Shown: positions 50,941 through 60,658 of the stretch, one piece after another
How the letters are laid out: each line of letters opens with the position of its first letter
How positions within the stretch are numbered: position 1 is the first letter of the stretch
Assembly: GCF_014199205.1 (NCBI RefSeq)
Contig: NZ_JACIJD010000014.1
Coordinates: forward strand, 1-64,000
Source of the DNA: Muricoccus pecuniae
Lineage (GTDB): Bacteria > Pseudomonadota > Alphaproteobacteria > Acetobacterales > Acetobacteraceae
Length of the DNA stretch: 64,000 nt
Reading direction: 5' to 3'
Notes under the pieces: generated by a model
Seen by the model: only the letters and a program-made list of their open reading frames with translations
Databases searched by the model: none
What the model was told of the DNA's origin: nothing
Program-made: the position numbers and the translations under genes

Positions 50941-53745
50941 CTAGGCGCCGCCGGTCACCGGGATGAGGTCGGCCATGATCGGGCGGAGGGCGTCGAGCTT
51001 GGTCAGGTTCGGCGTCCGCCAGTCGGCGGCGAGGATGCCGCCCGTATCGCCCGAATTCGGGTTCCAGGACCACCAGGTCCAGCTCATGCCCTCGTCTCCC
51101 GCGGCGATGTCCGTCCTGCCGTCCGCGTCGAAGTCGCCGCCGAGATAGGGGACGAGCCTGCTGAGCCAGGCGGTGTCCTTAGGATCGGTCAGGTTGCTGC
51201 CGAACTCGCCGAGCAGCACGGGGGCGAGGTTCTGCTGGTAGATGTAGCCCCAGTGGTCGGTAAAGACCTTCTCCAGGTTGTTCGGGAAGTCCGCCGCGTT
51301 GAACCAGGGCTGGCCGTAGACGGAATTCGGGTAATCGTGCGGCGAGTAGACCACGTGGTTCGCGATGCCGAGCGTGACCGGGTTGGACGCCACCCCTGAC
51401 AGGTCCCCGCCCCACCAGTAGTTCCCCCCCGTTCCCTCGACGATGATGAGCCAGTCGGGATTGACCGACTGGATGGCGTTGCCCGCGCGGGTGGCCGCCG
51501 CCGCCCAGTCATTGGCGCCGCCGCCGCCCCAGGTCGCCGCGCCATGGGGCTCGTTGGCGAGGTCGGCGCCGATGACGGTCGGGTTCCCGGCATAGTGCTG
51601 GCCGAGCATCTTCCAGTTCTCGATCCACCGGGCCTCGCCATAGGTCCCGTCGTACCAGAGGCCGCTTCCGTTGGGGCCGTCGCCGGCGGAGCTGCGGTGG
51701 TGGTCGAGGATGATCCTCATGCCGATGGTGCCGGCATAGTCGACGATCTTGTCCAGCAGGGCGAGGCCGCTCAGGCCGCGCAGTTCCGGGTTCAGGTTGT
51801 AGTCGATGCCGCCCGGCGAGTTGCGGCCGGTGTCGAGCAGCTGGTCCGAGAAGGGCAGGCGGATGGTGTTGAAGCCGAGCTCCTTCATCTGGTCCATCAT
51901 GGAGGTGTAGCTTCGGGTGTGGAGCCCGTGCGGCGCGAAAGTCCCGGTCTCCAGGCCGAACCAGTTCACGCCCGCGATCTTCACGGCCTGGCCGGCGTCG
52001 TCGACGATTTGGTTGCCGTCGGTGTGGAAGAAGCCGGGATGGCTCGTCACGGGGCCCGTCGGCGCCGCGGGATCGTTGTCCAGGATGGTGCCGCTCGCCG
52101 TGCCCCGTCCGATGGTCGCCCCGGAGGCGAGGGAGAGGCTCACCGAGAGGGTCTCGGCGGCTTCGTGGAACGCGTCCCCGAGAACGGCGATGGTGACCGC
52201 CTTGCTCGTCTCCCCGGCGGCGAAGGTGAGAGTGCCCGAGGTTGCCGTGAAGTCCATTCCCGCGGCCGCGGTCCCGCCCTGCGTGGCGTAGTGCACGGTG
52301 ACCGCGGAGGAGGAGGGCTGCGACAACGTGACGATGAAGACCTCGTCGACGCTGCCGGTATTCCCCTCGGTCACGGTCGCGTCCGCGATGGAGAGAGAGG
52401 GGAGGGCTGGCTGCTGGGGCCCTGCGGGAACATCGTTCACCGACAGCCGCTCGACATCGTGGCCGCCCGGTGTCGCCGCCTGGAACCCGAAGCTCACCGA
52501 AGCGGAGGAGGAAAGGCTGCCATTGTAGGAGAGGTTGCGGAGCACGTAGTGCGTGCCGGCATGCGAGACGATCTCGGCGTTCCAGATATTGCTGATGTCG
52601 AAGCCCGCGTCGAACGCCACGGTCCAGCCGTTCAGGCCCGTCGTGCTCGCGGTCACCCTGACATCGGCGATGAAGCCGCTGCCCCAGTCATTGGCCACCG
52701 CGTAGCTCACCGATGGCGCCGCTCCCGTGACCGGGGGAGGGGCGGCGTCGTCATTCGTGATGGTGGCCGTGGCGGTTCCTCGCGACACGATGACGCCGGC
52801 CGGGTTCGAGAGGAGCAGGGAAAAGGTCTCATTGGCCTCCACGGCGGTGTCGCCGAGCACCGCGACCGTGACGGTCCTGCTGGTTTCGCCCGCCGCGAAG
52901 GCGAGCGTGCCGGACGCCGCCGCGTAATCCGTCCCGGCCTTCGCTGTGCCGTCCCCGGTCGCGTAGCTCAGCGACACTGGGCCAGTCGCAGGTTTGGACA
53001 GGGTCACGGTGAAGGTGGCGAGCTTCTGGCCGCTGTCTCCCTCCGCGAGGGAGATGTCACTCACCGCCGCCGAAGGGGAGGTGACGGGCGCGGTGTCGTC
53101 GTTGACGATGGTCGCCACGCCGGTCGCCCGGGCCAGCACCGCCCCGTTCACGGCGGAGAGCAGGAGGCCGAAGCTCTCATCCGCCTCCACCACCGTGTCG
53201 CCGAGGACGGGAACGATGATGGTCCTGGAGGTCTCGCCGGGCGCGAAGGTGACCGTTCCGGAAACCGCCGCGTAGTCGGCGCCGGCAAGAGCCGTCCCGT
53301 CCCTGGTCGCGTAGGCCAGGGTGACCGGGGTTGCCGAGGGTTTGGAGAGCGTGAGCCTGAACAGCAGGTCCGTGGTGCCCGACTGGCCTTCGGAAACCGA
53401 CATGTCGGCCACGCTCAGTATGGGCAACTCAACGACCGGGGCGGGAGCCGTGCCGACCGGCTGGCCGTTGAGGCTGTAGCCCGTCGGTGACGAACCGGGA
53501 GAGGCGATGAAGCCGAAGGAAACCTCCGCCCTGGCGGCGACCGAGCCGTTCCAGTCCAGGTTCCGGACGATGTAGTGGTTGCCGACATGCGAGACGATCT
53601 GGGCGTTCCAGATCTGCGTGATGTCGTAGTCCGCGTCGAACTCGAGTGTCCAACCGTTCAGGGACTGGTCCGGACGCAGCACGAGGCTGGCCTGGAGACC
53701 GCTGTTCCAGCTGTTCGCGACGGAGTAGTCGATCCGGAGTGCCAT
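50941..53745 (-). CDS. Modular GH5 endoglucanase with two CBM2-like and three Calx-beta domains
   Basis: A 934-aa protein. Residues about 1-95 and 345-437 each look like cellulose-binding CBM2 domains: YSVANSWNSGLQ and NGWTLEFDAD in the first, YAVANDWGSGF and NGWTVAFDAG in the second. Calx-beta domains occupy about 108-217, 226-333 and 449-558, each with a GETSRT-like turn and an NDD/DND end. The GH5 domain at about 568-927 closely resembles the Acidothermus E1 cellulase: IAGVNWFGLET, ANEPHG (acid/base Glu732), LLGEFGSN (nucleophile Glu847), WWSWNPNSGDTGGI. No signal peptide; type I-like secretion is plausible. It converges on bphO. Confidence 0.9.
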   Translation of the reverse strand: MALRIDYSVANSWNSGLQASLVLRPDQSLNGWTLEFDADYDITQIWNAQIVSHVGNHYIVRNLDWNGSVAARAEVSFGFIASPGSSPTGYSLNGQPVGTAPAPVVELPILSVADMSVSEGQSGTTDLLFRLTLSKPSATPVTLAYATRDGTALAGADYAAVSGTVTFAPGETSRTIIVPVLGDTVVEADESFGLLLSAVNGAVLARATGVATIVNDDTAPVTSPSAAVSDISLAEGDSGQKLATFTVTLSKPATGPVSLSYATGDGTAKAGTDYAAASGTLAFAAGETSRTVTVAVLGDTAVEANETFSLLLSNPAGVIVSRGTATATITNDDAAPPPVTGAAPSVSYAVANDWGSGFIADVRVTASTTGLNGWTVAFDAGFDISNIWNAEIVSHAGTHYVLRNLSYNGSLSSSASVSFGFQAATPGGHDVERLSVNDVPAGPQQPALPSLSIADATVTEGNTGSVDEVFIVTLSQPSSSAVTVHYATQGGTAAAGMDFTATSGTLTFAAGETSKAVTIAVLGDAFHEAAETLSVSLSLASGATIGRGTASGTILDNDPAAPTGPVTSHPGFFHTDGNQIVDDAGQAVKIAGVNWFGLETGTFAPHGLHTRSYTSMMDQMKELGFNTIRLPFSDQLLDTGRNSPGGIDYNLNPELRGLSGLALLDKIVDYAGTIGMRIILDHHRSSAGDGPNGSGLWYDGTYGEARWIENWKMLGQHYAGNPTVIGADLANEPHGAATWGGGGANDWAAAATRAGNAIQSVNPDWLIIVEGTGGNYWWGGDLSGVASNPVTLGIANHVVYSPHDYPNSVYGQPWFNAADFPNNLEKVFTDHWGYIYQQNLAPVLLGEFGSNLTDPKDTAWLSRLVPYLGGDFDADGRTDIAAGDEGMSWTWWSWNPNSGDTGGILAADWRTPNLTKLDALRPIMADLIPVTGGA

Positions 53746-54192
53746 GCCGTCCTGCTTAGCCCTCTGCGTCACGGGAAGCTGAGTCAGCAATCCTCCCGAA
53801 GTGGAGCCGCTCCCTACAGTTGTGGTAACAAAACGAATTTTTGTGGGTGAAATGACCGCGCCTATGCACGATCCTGGCAGAGGGCGGAGCAGGAATTCTG
53901 CGAGCCTGGCGCAATGGAAGGGCGCGCGGCTGCCACGTCAGGGAAGGTAAGGATCGGCGCGTTCCGGATCACCGTTCGCTGCGCGTGCGGGATGGAGATG
54001 ACGGGAGCGCGCATTCCCTCACGGCGGCGGCTCCCTGGCAGGGACGGGCGGTTCTCACCTGCGGCTCGAAAGCGCGGAGTCCACGCTCGTTGCCCGGCCG
54101 GGCGAACGGGAAAGCGCGCCCCGGGATGGCGCACGGTTTCGGCCACCGGAGGCATCCACCCCGGACGAGGGATGCCCGGCCTCGTGTTCCTC
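53746..54192. other. 447-bp non-coding gap with an AT-rich promoter patch
   Basis: No convincing gene; open frames here are short. Next to the cellulase start is AGGA (ribosome site, leftward). An AT-rich patch (53820-53846) holds two TTGTGG repeats 21 bp apart, that is, two helical turns, which may mark the promoter or a regulator site for the cellulase. The remaining 53850-54192 is GC-rich and shows no repeat, hairpin or RNA gene that I can recognise. Confidence 0.5.
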
Positions 54193-54993
54193 CTAAGCCG
54201 CGCCCCTGATCGGCGCGTCCGCCAGCACGAGAAGATGGCCCTGGGAGCAGCGCTCCACCCGCGCTTCCACCTCGTAGACCCGGGCGAGGAGGTCGGGCGT
54301 CAGCGTCTCCGCCGGTGTGCCGTCCGCCTGGATGGCTCCCTCGCTCAGCGCCACGAGGCGGTCCGCGAAGCGCGCGGCGAGGCCGAGGTCGTGCAGCACC
54401 ACCACGCCCACCAGCCCGCGGCTCACCACGGTCTCCCGCACCAGCGCCATGACGGACATCTGATGTCGCAGGTCGAGGGCGCTGGTCGGCTCGTCCAGCA
54501 TGAGCACCGCGGGCTCGCGCGCGAGCGCCTGGGCGAGGCCGACGAGCTGGCGCTGGCCGCCGGAAAGGCGGTCGAGCGTGCGCATGGCCAGGTGCTCGAT
54601 GCCGAGGCGCCGCAGCACCGCCACCGCATGGGCCGCCGCCGCGGCGCCATTGGGCGCGAGGGCCGTCGGCGTGGCACGCAGCGCCCCCACCAGCGTCTCC
54701 ATCACCGTGAGCGCCACGCCGCCCGGCAGCCCCTGGGGCATGTAGGCGAGGTGCCGCGCGCGCTCGGGGATGGACATGGCGAGGAGGTCGCGCTCCCCGA
54801 GCCGCACCGCGCCGCGCGTGCCGGGCACGAGCCCCGCGATGCCGCGCAGCAGCGTGGACTTGCCCGCCGCATTCGGCCCGACGAGCGCGGTGAGCGTGCC
54901 CGGCCGCAGCGGCGCGAGGTCCAGCCCCTCCACCACCGCGCGCCGGCCATAGGCGACCCGCAGCCCCGTGACGGAGAGAGAGGCGCCGCTCAT
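54193..54993 (-). CDS. Iron-siderophore/heme-type ABC transporter ATPase (FepC-like)
   Basis: A 266-aa ATPase. Walker A is GPNAAGKSTLLRG, the signature LSGGQRQLVGLAQAL and Walker B LMLDEPTSALDLRHQ. The FecC/FepC-type sequence IPERARHLAYMPQGL is present. It is coupled by a four-base overlap to the FecCD permease upstream, and so completes an importer with the permease and binding protein. The C-terminus YEVEARVERCSQGHLLVLADAPIRG is typical of iron-siderophore ATPases. Cytosolic face of the inner membrane. Confidence 0.93.
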   Translation of the reverse strand: MSGASLSVTGLRVAYGRRAVVEGLDLAPLRPGTLTALVGPNAAGKSTLLRGIAGLVPGTRGAVRLGERDLLAMSIPERARHLAYMPQGLPGGVALTVMETLVGALRATPTALAPNGAAAAAHAVAVLRRLGIEHLAMRTLDRLSGGQRQLVGLAQALAREPAVLMLDEPTSALDLRHQMSVMALVRETVVSRGLVGVVVLHDLGLAARFADRLVALSEGAIQADGTPAETLTPDLLARVYEVEARVERCSQGHLLVLADAPIRGAA

Positions 54994-56048
54994 GCCACGC
55001 GCCCCCGCCCGAGCACGAGCGCCAGGAAGACGGGCACCCCGATCAGCGCGGTGACGATGCCGATCGGCACGAGCAGCCCGGGCACGACGAGCTTGCCGGC
55101 CACGGAGGAGAGCGAGAGCAGCAGCGCGCCGCAGAGCGCCGAAGCCGGCAGGAAGAAGCGGTGGTCCTCCCCCACCAGCAGCCGCGCGGCATGCGGCCCG
55201 ACGAGGCCGACGAAGCCGATCGTGCCCACGAAAGCGACCGAGACGCCCGCCAGCAGGCTGACGCGCAGCAGCGCCCCGCGACGGGTGGCGTTCGTGTCCA
55301 CCCCGAAGGAGCGGGCCCGGTCCTCGCCCAGGCGCAGCGCCGTCAGCCGCCAGGCCGCGCGCGCGGAGAAGGGGACCGCCAGCGCCAGCGCGGCCGCCAG
55401 GATGCCGATCTTGTCCCAGGTCGCGCGGGCGAGGCTGCCCATGGACCAGAAGACGAGTTGCTGGAGAGCCTGCTCCGTCGCCAGGAACTGGATCAGCGCC
55501 ACCAGCGCGTTGAAGGCGAAGACAAGGGCGATGCCGAAGAGAACGAGCGCCTGCACCCCCGCCCCGCGCAGGCGCGAGAGGAACTGCAGCAGCAGCATCG
55601 CCGCGAGGGCGAAGGCGAAGGCATTGGCCGGCACCAGCCAGTCCGCCGGCACGAAGGGAATGCCGCGCCCGAGCACGATGGCCAGCGCCGCCCCGAGGGA
55701 GGCGGCGGAGGAGACGCCGAGGGTGAAGGGGCTGGCCAGGGGGTTGTCCAGCACCGTCTGCATCTCGGCGCCCGCGAGGGCCAGCGCGGCGCCGACGAGC
55801 ACGGCCATGGTGGCGTAGGGCAGGCGCACGTCCCAGACGATGACGGAGAGCGGGCCGCCGGCGCCGCGCCCGGCGAGGAGGGTGTCGAGCACCGTCGAGA
55901 GCGGCAGGCGCGCGGGGCCGGTTGCCACGTCCAGCAGGAAGGCCGCGAGAAGGCCGAGGCTGAGCGCCAGGAGCAGCGCCCCGCGGCGCAGCAGCAGCCG
56001 GCGGTAGCCCGCAGCGCCCTCCGCCACCTCCATCACCGCGGCGCTCAC
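54990..56048 (-). CDS. FecCD-family iron transport permease
   Basis: A 352-aa inner-membrane permease with about ten hydrophobic helices. The motifs LAGAEMQTVLDNPLASPFTLGVSSAASLGAAL and FVGLVGPHAARLLVGEDHRFFLPAS are the FecCD landmarks. The loop GPHAARLLVG (usually GPHIARLLVG) contacts the ATPase. It overlaps the ATPase start by four bases and the binding-protein stop by four bases, forming a tight operon. Expected cargo: ferric siderophore, heme or cobalamin-like compounds. Confidence 0.94.
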   Translation of the reverse strand: MSAAVMEVAEGAAGYRRLLLRRGALLLALSLGLLAAFLLDVATGPARLPLSTVLDTLLAGRGAGGPLSVIVWDVRLPYATMAVLVGAALALAGAEMQTVLDNPLASPFTLGVSSAASLGAALAIVLGRGIPFVPADWLVPANAFAFALAAMLLLQFLSRLRGAGVQALVLFGIALVFAFNALVALIQFLATEQALQQLVFWSMGSLARATWDKIGILAAALALAVPFSARAAWRLTALRLGEDRARSFGVDTNATRRGALLRVSLLAGVSVAFVGTIGFVGLVGPHAARLLVGEDHRFFLPASALCGALLLSLSSVAGKLVVPGLLVPIGIVTALIGVPVFLALVLGRGRVA

Positions 56049-57172
56049 CGGAGCGACACCCAGTAGGTGCCCTCCAGCGGCAGGCTCGGCAGGAAGCGGC
56101 GGTTCATCTCGGCCAGGGTGGCGGCGGGGTCGATATCCGCGAACAGGTCAGGATGAAGCCAGCGCGCCAGGGCTTCCAGGGCAAGGAGGTTGTAGGGGCT
56201 GTCGTAGAAGCTGTGCCACAGCGCGTGCGCCCGCCCGGCCTTCACGCCGGAGAGGCCGGAGACGCCGGGGCGGGAGACGGCGCGCACAAGGGCGGCGCGG
56301 GCCTCCTCGGGCGTCACGCCCGGGCCCAGGCGGGGCTGGGTGCCCTCGCCATTCGCGCCGCCGGTCGCGACGTAGACGGCGGGGTCGCGGGTGACGACGT
56401 ATTCGAGGTTCAGCGTCCCGAGCGCGCCCGGGACGACCCCCGCGCCGATATTGTCCCCGCCCGCCAGCTCGATGAGCCCGCCGAGGTTGCCCCGGCCGGG
56501 GGAGCCGCAGCACTCCCGGGTTCCGCCGGCGCGCAGCTCCATCAGCACGGCGGGGCGTGTCGGCCTGGCCTCGGCCAGCCGCGCCCGGATACGCTCGGCG
56601 TGCTCGCGCGCGAAGCCGACATACTCCGCGGCCTCGCGGTCCCGCCCGAGCGCCTTGCCGAGGAGCGCGATGCTGGGAAGCGTGTTGTTCAGCGGGTCCT
56701 GACGGAAATCGACGAAGACCACGGGCACGCCGGCCCGGGCGAACTGCGCCTCCGCCTCACTGCCCTTGCCCGGGCCATGGCCGTCCAGGCCGAGCACCAC
56801 GAGGTCGGGGCGGGCGGTCAGGGCGCTCTCGATCGAGAAGGTCTCGGCGGAGGAGGCGCCGACGACGGGGATGCGCTCCGCGGCCGGGAAGCGGGCGGCG
56901 AGCTGGGCGAAGCCCTGCGGGTCCAGCCGGTGGAACTCGCCCATCCAGCCGGCGACGACGCGGGTGGGGTCTTCCCGCTCCAGCAGCGCAAGAACGGAGA
57001 TGAGCCGGCCCTCGCCGAGCAGCAGGCGTTTCGCGGGGGCGGGCAGCACCACCTCGCGCCCGGCCACGTCGCGCAGGGTGATCGGCTGCGGCGCGCCCTG
57101 CCCCATGGAGGGCGCGGCGGCGAGCAGGGGGGGAAGCAGCGCGGCAAGGCGCAGCAGGCTGCGACGGATCAT
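56045..57172 (-). CDS. Iron-compound ABC transporter substrate-binding protein
   Basis: A 375-aa periplasmic receptor. It starts MIRRSLLRLAALLPPLLAA with a signal peptide cleaved near residue 24 (GQG). The ligand domain starts ITLRDVAGREVVLPAPAKRLLL, a FepB/FecB-like opening, and contains GLDGHGPGKGSEAEAQF. The unusual TRECCGSPGRGN has adjacent cysteines. The ATG at 57172 is preferred because AGGAG precedes it and the longer frame has no signal sequence. A Fur-like box lies 24-42 bp upstream. It leads the leftward operon receptor, permease, ATPase. Confidence 0.91.
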   Translation of the reverse strand: MIRRSLLRLAALLPPLLAAAPSMGQGAPQPITLRDVAGREVVLPAPAKRLLLGEGRLISVLALLEREDPTRVVAGWMGEFHRLDPQGFAQLAARFPAAERIPVVGASSAETFSIESALTARPDLVVLGLDGHGPGKGSEAEAQFARAGVPVVFVDFRQDPLNNTLPSIALLGKALGRDREAAEYVGFAREHAERIRARLAEARPTRPAVLMELRAGGTRECCGSPGRGNLGGLIELAGGDNIGAGVVPGALGTLNLEYVVTRDPAVYVATGGANGEGTQPRLGPGVTPEEARAALVRAVSRPGVSGLSGVKAGRAHALWHSFYDSPYNLLALEALARWLHPDLFADIDPAATLAEMNRRFLPSLPLEGTYWVSLR

Positions 57173-57195
57173 GGCGGCTCCTGGCGGGGGATGGC

Positions 57196-57214
57196 GCAGA
57201 CAATAATCATTCGC
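57196..57214 (-). promoter_or_regulatory. Fur-box-like site upstream of the iron importer
   Basis: Position 57203-57211 reads ATAATCATT, identical to the right-hand core of the Fur consensus; the 19-bp window matches the consensus at about 12 positions. It is a conspicuous AT-rich patch 24-42 bp before the binding-protein start, inside the 74-bp gap to the DUF1275 gene. It suggests iron repression; in alphaproteobacteria Fur-like proteins or Irr/RirA could be the ligand. Confidence 0.5.
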
Positions 57215-57246
57215 ATCCAGCCGTACAAATGCCGGCAGCGCGAGGC

Positions 57247-57975
57247 TCACCCGCTCCGGACGGGGCCGGAGGGGGAGGCGCTCCCCTCGGTCCGGATCAT
57301 CGCTCCGGCCAGCGCCACCAGCAGGAGGGCGATGGGCACCGTGGAGACGAAGCCGAGGCGGGAGAAGGCGACCGCCCCCGCCACCCCGCCGAGCATGAAG
57401 CCGCCGAGAATGGCGAGCAGGAGCCGCAGCTTCGCCCGGTCGGCCCGCACCGCCGCGCCGCCGGGCACGCGGTTCCAGTACAGCAGCTTGCCCAGCTCGA
57501 TCCCGAGATCCGTCACCACCCCGGTCATGTGGGTGGTGCGGATGCGCGAGCCCGAGATCTTCGTGACCGTCGCGTTCTGAAGCCCCATGAGAGAGCAGAG
57601 CAGCGGAACCGCCAGCCCCGCGACCGGCACCGCCTGGAAGAACTCGCCCAGTATGCCGAGGAGAAGGAGGAGGCCGGCCTCCAGCAGGAGGGGCAGGGCA
57701 TAGGGGTGATACCGCCCGTTCCGGCGCCCCCAGTTGATCAGCACCGCGGAGAGGCCGGCGCCCAGGAGAAAGCAGGAAACGGCCGTGGCCCCGGCGACCG
57801 CCAAGCCGAAGGCGTGGAGCGCCACCGCGTCCGCGACGCCGGAGAGGATGCCCGACATGTGGGAGGTGTACTGCCCCGCCAGCAGGAAGCCGCCGGCGTT
57901 AACCGCCCCCGCGACGAAGGCGAGCGAGACGCCCAGACCGGATTCCCCCATCGCGAGCCGCCCCAGTTCCCGCAT
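57247..57975 (-). CDS. DUF1275 (YoaK) family membrane protein
   Basis: A 242-aa inner-membrane protein with about six hydrophobic helices. Family landmarks: AGAVNAGGFLLAGQYTSHMSGILSG, LMGLQNATVTKISGSRIRTTHMTGVVTDLG and the GGFMLGGVAGA turn. The function of the family is unknown; a transporter is suspected. It is transcribed leftward, 75 bp upstream of the iron-receptor gene, which has its own Fur-like box, so the two need not share a promoter. Divergent from the siderophore-interacting protein. Confidence 0.9.
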   Translation of the reverse strand: MRELGRLAMGESGLGVSLAFVAGAVNAGGFLLAGQYTSHMSGILSGVADAVALHAFGLAVAGATAVSCFLLGAGLSAVLINWGRRNGRYHPYALPLLLEAGLLLLLGILGEFFQAVPVAGLAVPLLCSLMGLQNATVTKISGSRIRTTHMTGVVTDLGIELGKLLYWNRVPGGAAVRADRAKLRLLLAILGGFMLGGVAGAVAFSRLGFVSTVPIALLLVALAGAMIRTEGSASPSGPVRSG

Positions 57976-58017
57976 GCCGAACCCTCACCTGCCGGCGAGC
58001 CTATCGCGAAAGCGGCG

Positions 58018-58035
58018 CCCGGCCGAAGGGCCGGG
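58018..58035 (+). repeat. 7-bp hairpin with GAAG loop in the leader of the siderophore-interacting gene
   Basis: CCCGGCC (58018-58024) and GGCCGGG (58029-58035) pair perfectly around a GAAG tetraloop in the divergent gap between the DUF1275 and siderophore-interacting genes. It may be a transcript structure or chance. Confidence 0.25.
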
Positions 58036-58100
58036 GTTGGAATGGTTCTGGAAATCGCGATCTAGAGGACCCGTCCGGCCGCTCCGGAGAGGCTTCTGGG

Positions 58101-59159
58101 ATGACGCTGCTGATCTCCGAGGCGACCGCCCGCACCCGCTCCCCGGGCGCGCTCGTGGCCCGCCTGCGCGACCGCATGGCCGATCACGGGATAGGGGTGG
58201 CGGGAAGCGGTGCCGAGACGCGCATCCTCCTCCCCGGTGCCACCGCCCTTCTCCTGCTGCGGGAAGGCGCGGTGGGGCTGCGGGTGGAAGCGGCCTGCCC
58301 CGATCGCCTCGCCGATGCCCAGGCCGTCCTCGCCGGCCATCTGGATGCCTTCGCCCCCGCCGAGGCCCTCGGCATTCTCTGGCGCGGCGGCAGTGCGGCC
58401 GGGGGGGACGGAAGGCCGCACAACTTCCGTGCCCTGCGCGTGGTGAGCGTGACGGATATCGCGCCCCGGATGCGCCGCGTCACCCTGGCCGGAGAGCGGC
58501 TGGAGCGGTTCAGGGCCGGGGGGATGCACGCGAAGATCCTCATCCCCGCGCCGGGGGTGGATCCGGTCTGGCCCCGGGTGGGCCCGGGCGGCCAGCCCGT
58601 TCTCGACGGCTGCGGCCTGATCCGCCGCTCCTATACGATCCGCCGCCTGGACCTCGCCGCGGGCACGCTGGACATCGACTTCCTCCTGCACGGGGAGGAG
58701 GGGCCCGGCTCCGCCTTCGCGCTGCGGGCGCGGCCCGGGGATCCGCTGGGGATCCTGGGCCCGGGCGGCGGCACCGTGACGCTCGGGCGCTGGACCATGC
58801 TCGCGGGGGACGAGACCGCGCTGCCCGCCATCGCCCGTGCCCTGGAAGGAATGCATGCGGGCGCGCGCGGCCTCGCGCTGATCGAGGTGGCAGACGCGGG
58901 GGAGGAGCAGCCGCTCCGGCATCCCGCCAGCGTCGCGCTGAGATGGGTTCACCGGGGCGTTGCACCCCACGGTGCCCGGCTACTGGAAGCTGCCCGGGCC
59001 GCCACCCTGCCCGTGCAGGAGGAGGTCACCTGCTGGGGTGGCTGCGAGAACGGCACTGCCCGTGCCCTCCGCGAGCACTGGGGAGGGGAGCGCGGCCTCG
59101 ACCGCGCTCGCTACCGCGCCGTGGCCTACTGGCGCCACGGCGGGGATGGCGAGGGATAG
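58101..59159 (+). CDS. Siderophore-interacting protein with DUF2218 domain
   Basis: A 352-aa fusion. The first approximately 100 residues form a DUF2218 domain, often fused to this family. The rest is a ferredoxin-reductase-like flavoprotein of the ViuB/SIP type that reduces ferric siderophores in the cytosol to release iron. FAD-binding motif RSYTIRR follows MRRVTLAGERLERF; the C-terminal NAD(P) region has LAGDETALPAIARAL and ends YWRHGGDGEG, characteristic of the family. It lies divergent from the iron importer, with which it presumably cooperates. Confidence 0.92.
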   Translation: MTLLISEATARTRSPGALVARLRDRMADHGIGVAGSGAETRILLPGATALLLLREGAVGLRVEAACPDRLADAQAVLAGHLDAFAPAEALGILWRGGSAAGGDGRPHNFRALRVVSVTDIAPRMRRVTLAGERLERFRAGGMHAKILIPAPGVDPVWPRVGPGGQPVLDGCGLIRRSYTIRRLDLAAGTLDIDFLLHGEEGPGSAFALRARPGDPLGILGPGGGTVTLGRWTMLAGDETALPAIARALEGMHAGARGLALIEVADAGEEQPLRHPASVALRWVHRGVAPHGARLLEAARAATLPVQEEVTCWGGCENGTARALREHWGGERGLDRARYRAVAYWRHGGDGEG

Positions 59160-59189
59160 GATGGGGTGCGGAAGGAGCCGCCCCCATCC
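59159..59189. terminator. Bidirectional hairpin between convergent genes
   Basis: GGATGGGG-t-GCGG (59159-59171) pairs with CCGC-CCCCATCC (59178-59189): a 12-bp stem with a one-base bulge and a 6-nt loop. It lies between the SIP stop (59159) and the FKBP stop (59196), fit to end both transcripts. Confidence 0.65.
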
Positions 59190-59195
59190 CAGGAG

Positions 59196-59531
59196 TCAGC
59201 CGACGCCGAGAAGCTCCACGTCGAAGACGAGCGTGGCGTTGGGCGGGATCACGCCGCCGGCGCCGCGCGCGCCGTAGCCCTTCTCCGGCGGGATCGTCAG
59301 CCGGCGCTGCCCGCCGACCTTCATGCCCTGCACGCCCTCGTCCCAGCCGCGGATCACATGGCCCATGCCGAGGGGGAAGGAGAAGGGCTCGCCGCGGTCG
59401 CGGGAGCTGTCGAACTTGCGGCCCTTGTTCTCGGGCTTGCCGGCATCGAAGAGCCAGCCGGTGTAGTGGACCGTGACCTCCTTGCCGGCCACGGCCTCGT
59501 CGCCCGTGCCGGGCTTCTGTTCGTCGATCAT
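59196..59531 (-). CDS. FKBP-type peptidyl-prolyl cis-trans isomerase
   Basis: A 111-aa single-domain isomerase that speeds protein folding at proline bonds. [65 protein letters not shown] and [11 protein letters not shown] span the FK506-binding pocket (Tyr, Asp, Phe, Val-Ile-Trp, Tyr all present). The ATG at 59531 fixes a cytosolic protein without a signal; the longer frame would add 15 residues of unlikely sequence. It is short, as is typical of free-standing bacterial FKBPs. Confidence 0.94.
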   Translation of the reverse strand: MIDEQKPGTGDEAVAGKEVTVHYTGWLFDAGKPENKGRKFDSSRDRGEPFSFPLGMGHVIRGWDEGVQGMKVGGQRRLTIPPEKGYGARGAGGVIPPNATLVFDVELLGVG

Positions 59532-59603
59532 GTCTCTACTTCCCTGGTGAGGGCGGCGTTCTAGCCGGACCGGCAAGGCCGGCCAAATGACGAGGCCGGG
59601 CGC

Positions 59604-60614
<1,011 letters not shown>

Positions 60615-60621
60615 ATGGGCG

Positions 60622-60653
60622 CCCCCCTCCGGCTTCAAAACCCCGGAGGGGGG
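60622..60653 (-). promoter_or_regulatory. 11-bp hairpin carrying the ribosome site of the LLM gene
   Basis: CCCCCCTCCGG (60622-60632) and CCGGAGGGGGG (60643-60653) are perfect 11-bp arms around a 10-nt A/T-containing loop. Read leftward, it begins 5 bp after the bcsC stop, and its distal arm contains the GGAGGGG ribosome site of the LLM gene. It can therefore act as a bcsC terminator and, if read through, hide the next ribosome site. Confidence 0.6.
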
Positions 60654-60658
60654 AGTGG

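Noticed and set aside
53914-55818. Long rightward open frame over the iron importer
   Set aside because: It runs antisense to the ATPase and permease and starts in a gap with no ribosome site; Arg/Ala/Thr-rich without domain.
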